Notes under the pieces: model-generated
What the model saw: the letters and a program-made list of their open reading frames with translations, nothing else
Told to the model about the DNA's origin: nothing
Database searches by the model: none
Translations under genes and position numbers: made by a program
Shown: piece by piece, positions 21,662 through 33,720 of the stretch
Layout of the letters: each line of letters opens with the position of its first letter
Position numbering within the stretch: position 1 is the stretch's first letter
DNA from: Sipunculus nudus
Lineage: Eukaryota > Annelida > Sipuncula > Golfingiida > Sipunculidae
NCBI GenBank assembly: GCA_026874595.1
Contig: CM049307.1
Coordinates: 72,392,643-72,456,642 of the forward strand
Direction: 5' to 3'
DNA: 64,000 bases

Positions 21662-24600
21662 TATAATGCAAAAATGAGCATATAATGGGACAGTGGACAA
21701 AGATGGCCAAACAAACTTTAATGAGGATGCATTAATAAGCATGTTGTATAAGAAAACAAATTTTTGCATCTTAATAAGCTTTTTTTGTGACTCCAGAGTA
21801 ATGTAGATGCTGTGTAGTTACCACCTGTACTCCAGCTGGCTAGAGTTGTCATAATGGAGGAGCAAACATGAATTGAAAACTAGTTTTTATTAATATTTTA
21901 AATGTGCTCAGATGCCACACTGCTGGTTTCTTTTCCATGACCAATTTCCTTGAATTATCTTTGGATCATTTCTGTAAGTGCTTCATAAGTCTAGTTAAAT
22001 ATACATGTAATGGTCATGTCATAAAAAACTACTTTTCCTAGCATTTACGGAGTTATGTTTCTCTCTGCTCCATATATTTTTATTACAGCTAGGATTTACA
22101 GTCAAATGGTAGTTCAGTGTGTATATAAAACAGGTGAAACTGGTGTTTTTTTGTCTTGGTGACCAGTTTTAATCGATTACACATGTATACTTTACATGAA
22201 CTGTTGTCACTAACTTTTTATCATGACTTGCTTCTTTGTTTATTGTAGAAAATGCTTTATTTTTCCATTTGCCTTTTGACTGCTGACCTGGTTATTCAAA
22301 GAATATGACTTGTCAATTAGAGAGTGCATGAAAATATATCTTCTTACCCTTAATTTTTCTGTGAGATGGATCTTCATATGAGTAATGTAATTGAAGTTAT
22401 TGTTAATCTTGAGTCACATGTGTCACCAGAATTCTTTAAAGTATATTATTGTGTATAATGTATTTGGGTCATTTAAAAAGCCATGACCAGAAGAAACAAA
22501 TGGAATTTTATTCCATAGGTTGATTCTTGGCCAGCAGTGCACCTTTGTCTTTTATTCAGTATTAAAGTAATATTTCACCATTGTCAGATCCTTTTTTTCC
22601 CCAAAAAGATACATAATTCAAGACTGCTGTTTCTTGGCAGTACCCATGGTAAAACCATTGTTGCTCTCTGTCAGTATATAAGTGTGGAAGATTCATACTT
22701 TCTTCATGTCAGCAATATAGGACCAATCATAATACAGTACATAACTGTGTGTCTGTAACCTCATTGAGAAGGTATCATGAACTTTCACAGATTTAGTGGT
22801 ATCTTATTGTTGTAAAGTATTAAATTTACACTTACAGGGTAACTTAGGATACCCCTCTCTACAAACCTCAGCTGATCTGTTAGTTGGCAAAACCTTTACT
22901 TAATCTGCAAGGTCCATATAAAGGTCACCTTGTGGCAAAAATCTTTTTGTAAATTAGCAAGCAGATATACTATGGATTCTAAATTGTTTGTGGGGATATT
23001 ATTTTTGTGGAATTCGTAGGTAACTTTTTCCATGAAATTAAAACCCACCAGGATCATTTAGTTTATTATATAGAATCCAACCAGTTATTACTCTGCATTG
23101 AGTTATGCATCATGTGGGTCTACCTTTCTGTCCAGGCTGGCAGTGACCTATTGATATGGTTAATAAAACGCTTAGAAAATAATATCACACATTTAAATTT
23201 AAAACAGCTAAATAAATCTTATTCTGTGAAAAAGGTATTCAGTTCTTCCTGGGATTGAGTAAAACAAACTCTCTCTGTCATGTTATAATGCTAACAGGAC
23301 ATTGTGTACCAGGTACTGCTTTTCTTACTTAAAAAAAAAGAAGTCATGATTAAAGTCTGATTCTACTCAGGAATGGTAAGAGTATTGTAAATTGGATCTA
23401 AAATTTTTATTTCATAGTTTATAAAAATTCCAGCTGTCAGCTGTCCAGTTCTATCATAACCTGATAGTTATATGAAAGTCATAAACCAGTGTATATTTAT
23501 ATACAAACACAGCACTCGAGTCTGAGGAAGACTTGTATTATTGGTAATTTCTTCTCCAGTGGCTGCTGATTGTTCACATAATCACAGTTATGAAAGGTGG
23601 AGATCCCAGGTATTACCAGGACAGTGACAGTGCTTTTAATGCTATGTTTTCTCTGGAAATAATTGAGATGATCAGGTTTTCTTGTTGCCTGTTTGTTGTG
23701 TATTGATCAGATTGTTTACCTTGCTGCCAGCCACAGTAACGCACCACATTCACTTCTTCAGGTCTCAATGTGAGGCTGAACAAAACAGTTACAGTCTGTT
23801 CTACAGAGTGATGTTACACTGATTATAATTTTGAACATATATGTTGCATACGTTGATTTCAAACAGTATGTAGATTTCAAATACATGTGGGATTTAGAAT
23901 ATATATGATATAATACTGATCAGTTTAAAAAAACAGTTATGCTAATGTAGCAAAAACACATTTACAGGAGGAAGCAAAGCCAAGTCTAAAAAACTTGTCA
24001 GGTTATGTCTAGAGACCAATGAATGTATCCACATATCATTACAGGTGTGCCATTATTCAGTGTGAAGTAAAGAAAACCAAAGCTGAATTCTCTAATCGTC
24101 AGATCCCTGTGATATATGGTCACCTGTTATGATGAAAGAGGGAAACCCCAAAACCAGAAATATTTTCATCAAGTCAGATAATTTAGAAGTAAAAACATGG
24201 GGATAGTGCGTTTTCATTATAAAGTAATTATACAAATAAAGGTTTCCATGTGTGGTCTCCCTATATCATTGTATCCACACAGGTGTGTTTGTTTTTCACT
24301 TCTATGCTTCTCGCTATATACTTTTTACCTTGCTTGAGATAACATATGGCTGTACAGGTAACACTACTTGAGTGTTTACTATTTAAGTAATGTGGTATAC
24401 GTATATGTATCATATGAAAGCTTTTTAAAAGTGACACTTCACAACTAATGCCTAATCTCTCACAACCTCCATGCGAGGGCACATTTTGTGGTTTATGGTG
24501 TTGAAGGCTTGACCTGGCTGGTTCCTCCCCAGGCTGAAGTCAGACATATTAACTTGTTAGACGTGTGCCATGTCAGGGGTGGAGAGAGATGAGCACAGGT

Positions 24601-24956
24601 ACCCAGCATGGAGGATGGGTAATGGAGAACAAGCGTTTTAGCTGGGACTGTTAATTTACATGTCTGGGACCTATTTACTCAGTCTGAAGGGTCAAAGACA
24701 AGTGATGATGCTCATACAACTCCTCATCACAGTCCCCACTTCTCAAAGGCATTAACACAAGTTGTGGTTGAAGTTTCAACTGTAGGCTGCTCAGATTTTA
24801 AATATATTAAATATAATATCAGGATTAGATACCTTGTATCAGGTAATAGTCTCTTTAGTGAAAAAAATAAAAGCCTTTTTCAAAGTCAGAGGCACATCTG
24901 TGTCTTCCACAGGAAGTGTTTGCTTGTATTTTCTCATAAAAAATTATCTTGTTCTT
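21662..24956. other. no gene seen; intron-like
   Basis: Long AT-rich stretch with no exon passing splice-site and frame inspection. At 22984-23050 (TTTTGTGGAATTCG ... CCATGAAATTAAAACCCACC) lies a short dispersed motif that also appears, diverged, at 29700-29755 and 33562-33625. It is probably a small SINE- or MITE-like repeat. Confidence 0.35.
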
Positions 24957-26100
24957 TAGATCAGCTGATTTTCGGTCATGCTGAGCAATAGTAATCACCC
25001 TTGTCTATTGTCCTGTCGTCAGGTTGTCCAACCATCTGTTTGTTGCTTAGCACAGCTAAGATCTATCTGTGGAGTTGGAAACTGAAATTCATGAAGGTCT
25101 TTAAGATTTCTCCTTGGAAACCTGAAATTAGGTGTCTTTGACCAAAATCCTGAGTTATGGGGCTTGTTTATGCACCAAGAAATATTTCAAACTTTTGATA
25201 CAAAAGCTGCAGTGTCTCAGTAATGAATGCTTGGATTGTCATGATCCTTGTTATGCTTATTGGTCATGGACAGTTTCATCAGTTCTTGAAGATCATGCTA
25301 CCTGTATTTTTAGATAACCTGTGGGCTTATGCGATGGTACGACTTTGGCCATCATGACTCGCGTGTCTCCTGTACTTAAACCATAGCTATCTCAAAAACG
25401 CCAGAAACTAGCATCACCAATTTTTTTGCAAATAATCAGTCATCTGAAAAACTCTATTGGATATTGTTAATTTTTTTTCTAACTGCATTTTCTTAGATTT
25501 TATAGGGAAAAAGCTAAAAAAGCTCGAAAAATCTTCTTCTCCGAAACTGTCTAACCAAATTGTCCAATGATTCACAGAAATGATCCCTGGAACAATCTCT
25601 CTCAAGTTTGTTCCAATGGTTCCAGTTTGGAGATTTTTGGCCGAGTTACAGGAGGTTGAACTTAGTCATCTGTCCAAGAAAGCACACTAAAATTAAAATC
25701 TCAGATACGGCTAGAGCTATAATCGCCAAATTTTATACCAATGTTTGTCACATATGTCATATCTGAAATTGAGGTATTGTTGGTGCACCTACATTGATGT
25801 GTTTTTTTCAAGCAAAAATGTAATTTAAACTCTTCTAGCTTATACACTGATTTATGATGAAACTGTTAAGCTGATTGGTTTAAACTTTACAAGAATTATT
25901 CTGTGGTAGGGTTCTGCCAGTTTTATAAGAATAGATTGGGTAAATACAGCTTTAAAAAAGCATTGTAGCCATTTGAAAAAGTTTTCTGTATTTGATAACA
26001 GATTTGACTACATGCTGAGTTTCAGCAGCCAAGTCAAGAGGTCACTCAGTACAAACAGGTGGGGTCCAGACATCACCATGGCAATTGACCTGGCTCTGGG
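24957..26100 (+). mobile_element. Composite of Helitron-like repeat fragments
   Basis: TAGATCAGCTGATTTTCGG ... TCATGCTGAGCAATAGT at 24957-24990 is a diverged version of the AGCTCAGCTGAC hairpin that opens the 30.9-kb element. It is followed by 'tattgtcctgtcgtcaggttgtcc'. The phrase 'ccttggaaacctgaaattagg' (25113) matches the unit repeated at 38.8 kb. A second section from about 25320 ('gcttatgcgatggtac', 'agctatctcaaaaacgcc') looks like another family. Internal boundaries and the 3' end were not resolved. Confidence 0.4.
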
Positions 26101-26104
26101 GGTT

Positions 26105-27562
26105 GTCTAGACAATGTGTCTAGACGTCTAGACACAGCTTTTAGACGTCTAAACACAATGTCTAGATGCAGAATTCCCAGATTATTGGATATATATCTTT
26201 CAGCTGTTTGAAAAAACTTGGTTTGCATTTTAAGCGAATCGGGTTTATCATCAGGTCACATGTGAAATGCTTCGCCCTCATTTTTGGTTGACCTCTGACC
26301 TTTCCTCACAGCCCAGCGTCCATTTTTGCGTCTGTTTCCACACAAAAACCCTCTTATCTCGGGAACCGTTTGACCAATCAGGCTAAATATTTTGCACAAA
26401 TGAAGCCCTTTCAGAGCTTTATAATATACGCTAAAAATGGTGGCGCCACCTGCAACCACTTATGCACAGCGTCCATCTGTTCATCTGCCTTGGGATAATA
26501 TCACTGATATCTCAGAAGTGGTGTGACTTATCCACCTTAAATTTTGCAGGTTTATACATCCTGGACAGCTTTACAATTTTATGACAGGTGGCGCCACCTA
26601 CATTCACATTTACTCTGCAGACATCCAAGCTCATATCTCGGGAACCGTTTGACCGATTGGGCCAATAACACAGCGTTTAGACGTCTAGACACAATGTCTA
26701 GATGCAGAATTCCCAGATTATTGGATATATATCTTTCAGCTGTTTGAAAAAACTTGGTTTGCATTTTAAGCGAATCGGGTTTATCATCAGGTCACATGTG
26801 AAATGCTTCACCCTTATTTTTGGTTGACCTCTGACCTTTCCTCACAGCCCAGCGTCCATTTTTGCGTCTGATTCCACACAAAAACCCTCATATCTCGGGA
26901 ACCATTTGACCAATCAGGCTAAATATTTTGCACAAATGTAGCCCTTTCATAGCTTTATAATATACACTAAAAATGGTGGCGCCACCTGCAACCACTTATG
27001 CACTGCGTCCATCTGTTCATCTGCCTTGGATTAATATCACTGATATCTCAGAAGTGGTGTGACTTATCCACCTGAAATTTTGCAGGTTTATACATCCTGG
27101 ACAGCTTTCTCGATTTTATGACAGGTGGCGCCAACTACATTCACATTTACTCTGCAGACATCCAAGCTCATATCTCGGGAACCGTTTGACCGATTGGGCC
27201 AAAATTTTGCTTGTGTATAGATCTCATATAGCTCTTCATCATAGGCAAAACTGGTGGCGCCACCTGCAACCACTTATGAACACTGACCATCTGTTCATCT
27301 GGCTTGGGATAAAATCACTTATATCTCAGCAGTGGTTTGACATATCCACCTGAAATTTTGCAGGTTTATACATCCTGGACAATTTTCTCGATTTTATGAC
27401 AGGTTGCACCACCTAAATTCACGTTTACGCTGCAGACATCCATACTAATATGCAACACACCTCACTCTTATCCCCTGGCCACTTAATCCCTGCCTCACTT
27501 CACCCGTCCCACTCTGATTTCTGCGGATACGCATAGTCGCTTGTCGACTACCCATATTCTAG
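26105..27562 (+). mobile_element. Helitron-like (HINE-type) element, family 1, with 536-bp tandem duplication
   Basis: Two nearly identical 536-bp units occupy about 26140-26675 and 26676-27211; for instance, TCTAGATGCAGAATTCCC starts at 26161 and again at 26697. Each opens with palindromes built on GTCTAGACGTCTAGAC and holds two gcgccacc boxes and 'tctcgggaaccgtttgacc' phrases. A third, partial unit (27212-27562) leads to the perfect hairpin TAGTCG-CTTGT-CGACTA (27534-27550) and the terminus ATTCTAG|TTTT (27562). This is the same 3' end as in the copy at the window start. Non-coding. Confidence 0.7.
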
Positions 27563-27887
27563 TTTTAAAATGTCCCAGTCTGAAACTTGCAGGTCCGAAA
27601 TGTCCATTTTGCTGAAATCATAATGACTAAGGTAGATATGCAGGACTTAAAAGGATCAATATTAAATTTTAAAAATAAACCTCCATTCATTCTTCCAAAC
27701 TTTGCACAGGTTCGCATTAGGCCTGTAGGCCTTGTGTTTTTCTATTTTGACACATTTTTTCCTTTGTTTTTGAGACTGTCAGCTCACTGCAGTGGTATCA
27801 GTTTTTCAACAAGTCTATTAAAACCATGTGTGTGTTTATTGATCATAACTAGTTTCATAAGTTGCTGAAGACTGGTGTCATCTGCAT
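27563..27887. other. no gene; short shared repeat scrap
   Basis: The sequence at 27850-27890 (gtttcataagttgctgaaga) resembles 25270-25310, again just before a family-6-like left end. Confidence 0.3.
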
Positions 27888-28110
27888 TTTAAATGCGTCT
27901 GACGTATTATGGTATATCCAGGCCTGCCTATGGGTCCTTTAATTTTTAGTGTCACAGTGATATTAAACTTATCAAGGCTTTGATGGATTTTCACAAAACT
28001 CACCATAACTACATATGAATAGATCATCTCACCAAAATCCATATTTAATAAGGTCAGAAGTCTGATAGATTTTTATGAACCCGTCTAACAGTAGAGTTTC
28101 TCACCAGAAT
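27888..28110 (+). mobile_element. Helitron-like repeat, family 6, 5' fragment
   Basis: The segment AATGCGTCTGACGTATTATGG followed by 'ctttgatggattttcacaaaactcaccat' matches the start of the 19.3-kb copy ('cattgatggattttggtgaacactcaccat'). It then runs into 'aaggtcagaag' and fades. Only the 5' part is recognisable. Confidence 0.4.
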
Positions 28111-29524
28111 TAAAGTATGCAGCTCTGCTATAATGTCATGCTAGTCAGCTTAATGTCATGACCTGTCGACCCAATTCCACTTTTAAGCATCCTATTCTCT
28201 TTTTCTTTTTTAATAATTTAGGTTTGATTATCATGAGGATATTTTTGGATGGATTCATGTACTTGTATTTTTTACATCTGATAAAATGTATTCATTGAAC
28301 AAAACTGGGTTACATAAATAGATATTCTTTAAATTAAAGTTATCATGTGGATTTCAACCCTAATTATAGAATTATATCAGAACTCACTTAACATTTTAAA
28401 CTCACGTTTGGTACACACAACTGTAAAACAGACCCTCTATCTTGGCAGCAGAGCTTAAGAGTCTGATGAGGTATCCAATAAAAACAATCTGGGTATAAAC
28501 CAGTGAAAAGACATTAACTTGCTGCAGGATGCAGGTCTGAAATCTGCTTCTCCTATTTGACATTCCAGTGATTCCACATTTGGAGACATTGTGATAAAGT
28601 AGTCATTAATTTCAGTGGTATGGATGGGAATTTTGAATTGATGGTAGTGAATTAAACATTAAAATAAAAACTCAACTGTTGCTTTATTATCTAGGAGCAG
28701 AATGCCACCAGATTTAATCTCACCATGCAGGGAATCCAGTAGGTGTAACTTTGGGCATCATTCATAGAAGATGTATTGTTTACTTGGAGGAATATTTTTT
28801 TTTTCATGTCCAGAGATAGTAAAATTTGCATTGGAGGTTGTAAACCTTGAGGGTTCATTTCCTTCACAGTGCATTATAGTTAACACCCCTTTCACATGAC
28901 AAATGTTAATCAGTTTGAAATGTTTTGAATTCAAATTGAGCATTCACACAGAGTTTTCAAACCACTCAGGAGGTGGTTTCAAACCATTGCCAATACAAAT
29001 CCAATTATCTGCTCCACTATGTGCTGTGTGAATACTCAGTTCCAATTTAAAACAGTTTAGACCTAGTATTTATGCAGTAACTGATTCACAGTGAAAGTGT
29101 GAATGCTTGTGGCAGCATATTCCTGGGCCTGTTAATTGTGAGTAGCCTTTGAATCAATTCAGTTAATCAATTCTTTACTTTCTATTCAGTTCTGGATTCA
29201 GTTATTAAGTAAGTTGTAAATATTAGACTTACTTTTAATAAAACTGAGATTTAAATAATTACAAATACATTACCACAATCCACAATGGATGTTAGTAAAT
29301 TTAATCAAGTAAAGTTACTGTGCAGTTTGCCTTCTATTCATTGCTGCCATTTATGTTTCTGTGAGTGGAGTGGTTTATCCGTGAAAATTTAAACTGGGTC
29401 TTGAGCATATGCACAATACAGTCCTAACATTGCATTGTGCTATGTAAAAGTTGAGAGTTTACTGAAGGTTTCAGGATGTTACATGCAAAAAAATAATAGT
29501 TGAAACAAATTGATTCGGAGGATA
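28111..29524. other. no gene seen
   Basis: AT-rich. Between 28880 and 29110 there are inverted phrases (cccctttcacatgac / gaaagtgtgaatg, and ggtggtttcaaacc beside ttttcaaaccact) that hint at an old MITE. The ends do not pair well enough to call. Confidence 0.3.
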
Positions 29525-29606
29525 TGAATCTATTACAATTTAATTGAGAGGTTGAAATTCAATGTATAGATTATTTGATGCATTGTTGCACCCCTGATTG
29601 TTCCAA
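29525..29606 (-). repeat. hAT-type terminus remnant
   Basis: Read on the minus strand it starts CAGGGGTGCAACAATGCATC, resembling hAT MITE ends. No partner end or target duplication was seen. Confidence 0.25.
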
Positions 29607-30899
29607 AATATGAAATGTACACATCAATGATTGGTGTTAGATGCCTGTGTGCATAAACATGACAAAATACTGTCGATTCAGATAATATCTTTGGCTTAAA
29701 ATTTCGTGGTTTTTGTACAAAACGCATATCGTGGGGTATTTGAATTCGTGGAAAGACAAAGAAAACTTATGTTTGTTGATACCTCCATGTGCGCAAGGAA
29801 GACGAGCCCGATGTACACAGGTGGTTCGGCTTTGATGCTTATCACACGGTGAGCCTGTACCGCGGTCAATCGGGTCAGTGTTGAACAAACATGCTCCGCC
29901 CGACCCGAGCCTAACAAAGAATTGATCAGCTGTGACCGACACATGCCGGGCGATACATCGGCTGTTAGTTGTAACACCGAAACATCAGTTATCAGTTATT
30001 ACACCCGATCACACCACATTCACAGAAAATGTAAACCATCACTGGACCGGAGGAAAAAATGTAATGGGACCGTCCACATGAAGGTTTTTAATTTTTTTTA
30101 AAATTTAGGCGGAAGTCACATGTGGCGCCTGTAAATCCCTGACGGGGCGGTGTGACAAGGTTCGTTCGTCATTTTTGGAGATTATAAAGAAATAAATTGC
30201 ATAATGGTATTTTGTGGCGCTTACTTATGCTAACATATATGTACAACTATCGGCAATATTCGGAAGAAGTACCGCCTGCATGTATTATTATTGGCTCACT
30301 GTTATGCAGGCAACCGTTGTTGCAATATTCAGAATAAGTGCTCTTTTGCGTCCCGTGGTAATCGCGGTAATGCAAATGAGTTTACACAGCCCATGTCTTT
30401 TAGGCCAATAGGTGGCGTAAGTCTCATTTAATCTCTATTGAAAGAAGGTTGAAAAGGCTGGTTCCGAAAAAGCTTTGCCTCGGTAGCTGTAGTTACGAAC
30501 ATTGGAACTTGTGTACCGTTTTTGCCTTGTCAGAACTACCGCTTTGCACGACAGAAATGTGGTATTGTTCTTGAATTTTTCACCCGAAATGTGGGGATAC
30601 GTTTTTAGTTTAAATTATACTTTGATATTTTTTATTGTAAAGATATCAGGGGGGCCGTGTTTGTATGATATCAGGGGTAATAATTTAATTGACAAAAGAA
30701 TATTATAAAACCCGTATTTTTATAGTGATTACGAAAAGCAATTAAATGCATTTAATAAATGTATCAAAAACAATCATAAAATAGTAATAAACAATTTTTG
30801 TATCTTTATTGAAAATTCAGCCAGCGGTAACAAATATATATATAAAGTCGACCACCAGCTGCCATTAAGATACCGTATATCCTCTGACCGTGTGATTTT
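29607..30899. other. no gene proved; CG-richer patch at 29800-30180
   Basis: From about 29800 to 30180 CG dinucleotides are much more frequent than in the flanks (gacgagcccgatg, ccgcccgacccgagcc, gccgggcgatacatcgg, gacggggcggtgtg). This could be a promoter or first-exon region that escaped CpG decay, or an unrecognised repeat. The overlapping open frames give no recognisable protein, and no splice donor is convincing. Confidence 0.25.
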
Positions 30900-33547
30900 T
30901 AGCTCAGCTGACTATAAGTCATCTGAGCTATAGTCGTGGTCCATTGTCCGTCGTCCGTCCGTCCGTCCGTCCGTCCGTCCGTCCGTCCGTCCGTCCGTCC
31001 GTCCGTAGATGTGGCACGTTTTGAAACCGTAAGACCTAGGAATCCAAAATTCAGCATAATGTTAGATGTCCCCAAGATCTCCTACCAAGCCGAAAACTGG
31101 GTCTTTGCGACTTCGTTCCTTTGAGAAATTAAGGAAAAACCTCAATTTTTATTAAAAACCTATTTTCACACTTCAGGACTGCCTAATATCAAAACCACTC
31201 ATCTGTTTTCCCTCATATTTACCATAAATATTCTTCTATATAGTTCCTATGTACATGCCAGAAATTATGTCTGTATTATATAATTTAAAAAAGTTATGGG
31301 CCCAAACATAATGCATTTTGTAAAAAATCAGGAAAGATATTTGATCACTTAACACAAAACTTGTTAAAGCTATGGACTTTTTTTCCAGTAATATAACTTT
31401 AATTTATCAAAATTAAATTGTATACCCAAAATTAGATCAAAATCTTTTAAATTTTTTAAAATATTAACAAAAATAAAAAATTGGTACCTTAAATTTTGCC
31501 CAACTTTGACCATGGCACGTTTTTTTACTGTAAGTACTGTGGATTTAATTTTCTCAGGATGTTTTTGTTAGCATTTTGTCTGTTAACACAAAAAATTTGA
31601 AACCAGTTGATCAAAAACTGTAGATTTTATTCAAGTTTTCAAGCACCATGTAACAAATTGTTTACATCAAGCTAGTGTTATGCAGTTTGCAAGAGCTCAG
31701 CTCCCCAGCTTCAGCTCTCTGTTCCTAAAATTTGGCATACAATTAGATGTCTCCAAAATTCCCTACCATGCCAAGAATTTGGTCACTAGGACTTAATACC
31801 TTTGAGATATTAATGAAAAACTTCATTTTTCCATTTAAAAACCCATAGTTACACTTCAAGACTGCCTAATATCAAAACCACTGATGTGACTTTAATCATA
31901 TATAATATACATATTTTTCTATACATTCTCTATGCATATGCCAGAAATGATGTCAGTATTGCGTAATTGTTTTAAGTTATGGGCCCAAACATAATGCACT
32001 ATGTAAAGAAATATATTTACTCCCTTAACAAGGGGATTGCTGAAGCTAGAGTTTTTTTGCCAGGGATGTAACATTATTTAATCAAGATTCAATTGAATAC
32101 CCCAAATTAGTCCTGAATTTTTCAAATTTTATATGTTATTAGTATAAATATAAAATTAGTACCTTAAATTTTGCCCAACTTTGACCATGGCACGTTTGTT
32201 TCCTGTGAGCACGGTTGATATAATTTTCATATCATGCACACAAGGATTTCAGTGTTTTAGTTTAGAAAGCTGAAAGAAATTGGCCAAAAATTGTAGCTTT
32301 TATTAATGTTTTTATGAGACCATGTCAGACCTTAACTCTCTCCAGCCCCTCTTGAGTCACCTGTATGTTGACCTTGTTGAACTTTCAGCAAATTATGCAT
32401 GCTTGAGGCGAGCCATACACTGTTGCAGGTAGGCAGCTTATGGCCAGCCACAGTTGATCCAGGTGTCCAACCCAACTCATCTAGTAGTTTTAACCAACAA
32501 CATAACAATTAACAATATATTAATAAATTTTTATTGTTTTTTAATAACAAATTAAAGAAAAATAAAAAAGAATTTGTTAGTTTATAATAACAGGAAATCA
32601 ACTTGCAGTTACTGATGATAAAAGAATCTTGTATCGATGGATAGAATGTCATGTACTCCAAATAACACCATGCAGTCACCTATGGTATTTTTCAGTTCAA
32701 TTTTAATGATAAAAAAGTAAATCATATTATTCATTACTAATCATTAGGGATCATATGAAGGAAATTAATGATAGACAAAGATGCAGTTGATATTATTTAT
32801 CTAGATTCCTACTGTGTCTAGTGTATACATTGATGTGAAATTAGTCCAAAATGAATATATTACATTTTTTTTTTTTTAATATAAATAAAAGCCATAAAAC
32901 CAGGTACTTTTGATCATAATTTAAATGTGTGAATTTTCTATATTCTGGATTCTCAACATAATTGTTTGGTGAAAACTGAATAAATGCCAGTAATGGTGGG
33001 AAAACTTTGCAATTGTATTTAAATACGAATATGAATATGTACTCCATTATAAAATGTCTTGCATAAAGAATTGGAATTCAGGTAAAAATGAAAGTATATG
33101 AATACCAGTGCAAATACTTTCAAAATGTATTCATGAATGCATTCATGAATATATTCTTAATATTATTTTAATAATCATTTCAGTTATATTTCATTTTAAA
33201 AAATCATAAGATTCTCTTATTATTTTTAATAAAAATTATATTTGGGACAATATTTTTAATTTTTTTTAATAAATAGTTAAACTCTTATATCATATGTTCT
33301 GCTTATAAGTTATATGGCCAAGTCAAAATCTGTGTGACAATAGTACTCCATTTGTTAATAAAATAAATGAAATCAATCCTCTTCCCTGTCTCCAAAGATA
33401 ATATCATATTCATACATAAGCTAAACACCAACAACTCATAATAAAGCTTATATTTATTACCACACCAAACCAGCATGTGCCTCATTTCTAAATAATATTT
33501 TTTTATCATATATAACAGCTGAGCGTCGTGACCCATAGGTCCCTTGT
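30900..33547 (+). mobile_element. Helitron-like (HINE-type) element, family 4, full copy A
   Basis: Complete 2648-bp element. It starts with the hairpin AGCTCAGCTGAC-TATAA-GTCATCTGAGCT (30901-30929, one mismatch) and a (CCGT)n run of about 13 units (30953-31006). Two diverged copies of a roughly 700-bp module follow (31040-31735 and 31736-32330; shared 'gactgcctaatatcaaaaccact', 'tgcccaactttgaccatggcacg'). The AT-rich right part contains the 20-bp palindrome TTCATGAATGCATTCATGAA (33129-33148). It ends with CAGCTGAGC complementing the left end, the stem-loop GACC-CATA-GGTC (33530-33541) and CCCTTGT|T. T flanks both sides, and there is no target duplication. No Rep/helicase gene is present. Confidence 0.75.
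30953..31006. repeat. (CCGT)n microsatellite
   Basis: About 13 uninterrupted CCGT units, part of the 5' region of the family-4 element. Shorter runs sit at the same place in copies B, C and D (42358-42387, 44902-44940, 45139-45174) and in family 2 (39909-39944). Confidence 0.95.
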
Positions 33548-33720
33548 TTTATCGTTGGAATCATGAATTCATGGATTATCTTGATCCACAAAACCCACGA
33601 AAATAAAATCCCAACTAATATTTCTGAATCTACAGTACATTCAGACCAGAGACGAAAAAACGCCACCATCTTAGCCATGGGGGAGACACGGGAGAGCCCA
33701 GCATTTGACATTATAAGTAT
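33548..33720. other. no firm gene; possible minus-strand first exon
   Basis: On the minus strand ATGTCAAATGCTGGG (33711) and GCTAAGATGGTGGCG (33685-33671) open a frame of about 55 codons that runs straight into the adjacent mobile element. The segment 33562-33625 is itself a dispersed 'aattcatgga' repeat. A gene start is possible but unproved. Confidence 0.15.

Noticed and set aside
30936-31124. Open frame with RPSVRPSV repeats
   Set aside because: It is the translation of a (CCGT)n microsatellite inside a Helitron-like element, and the same happens at 44895.
33457-33711. Minus-strand gene start with an AAGATGGTGGCG motif
   Set aside because: The frame runs into the Helitron-like element and over a dispersed repeat, and no donor site was found before it. 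Kept only as a weak remark.
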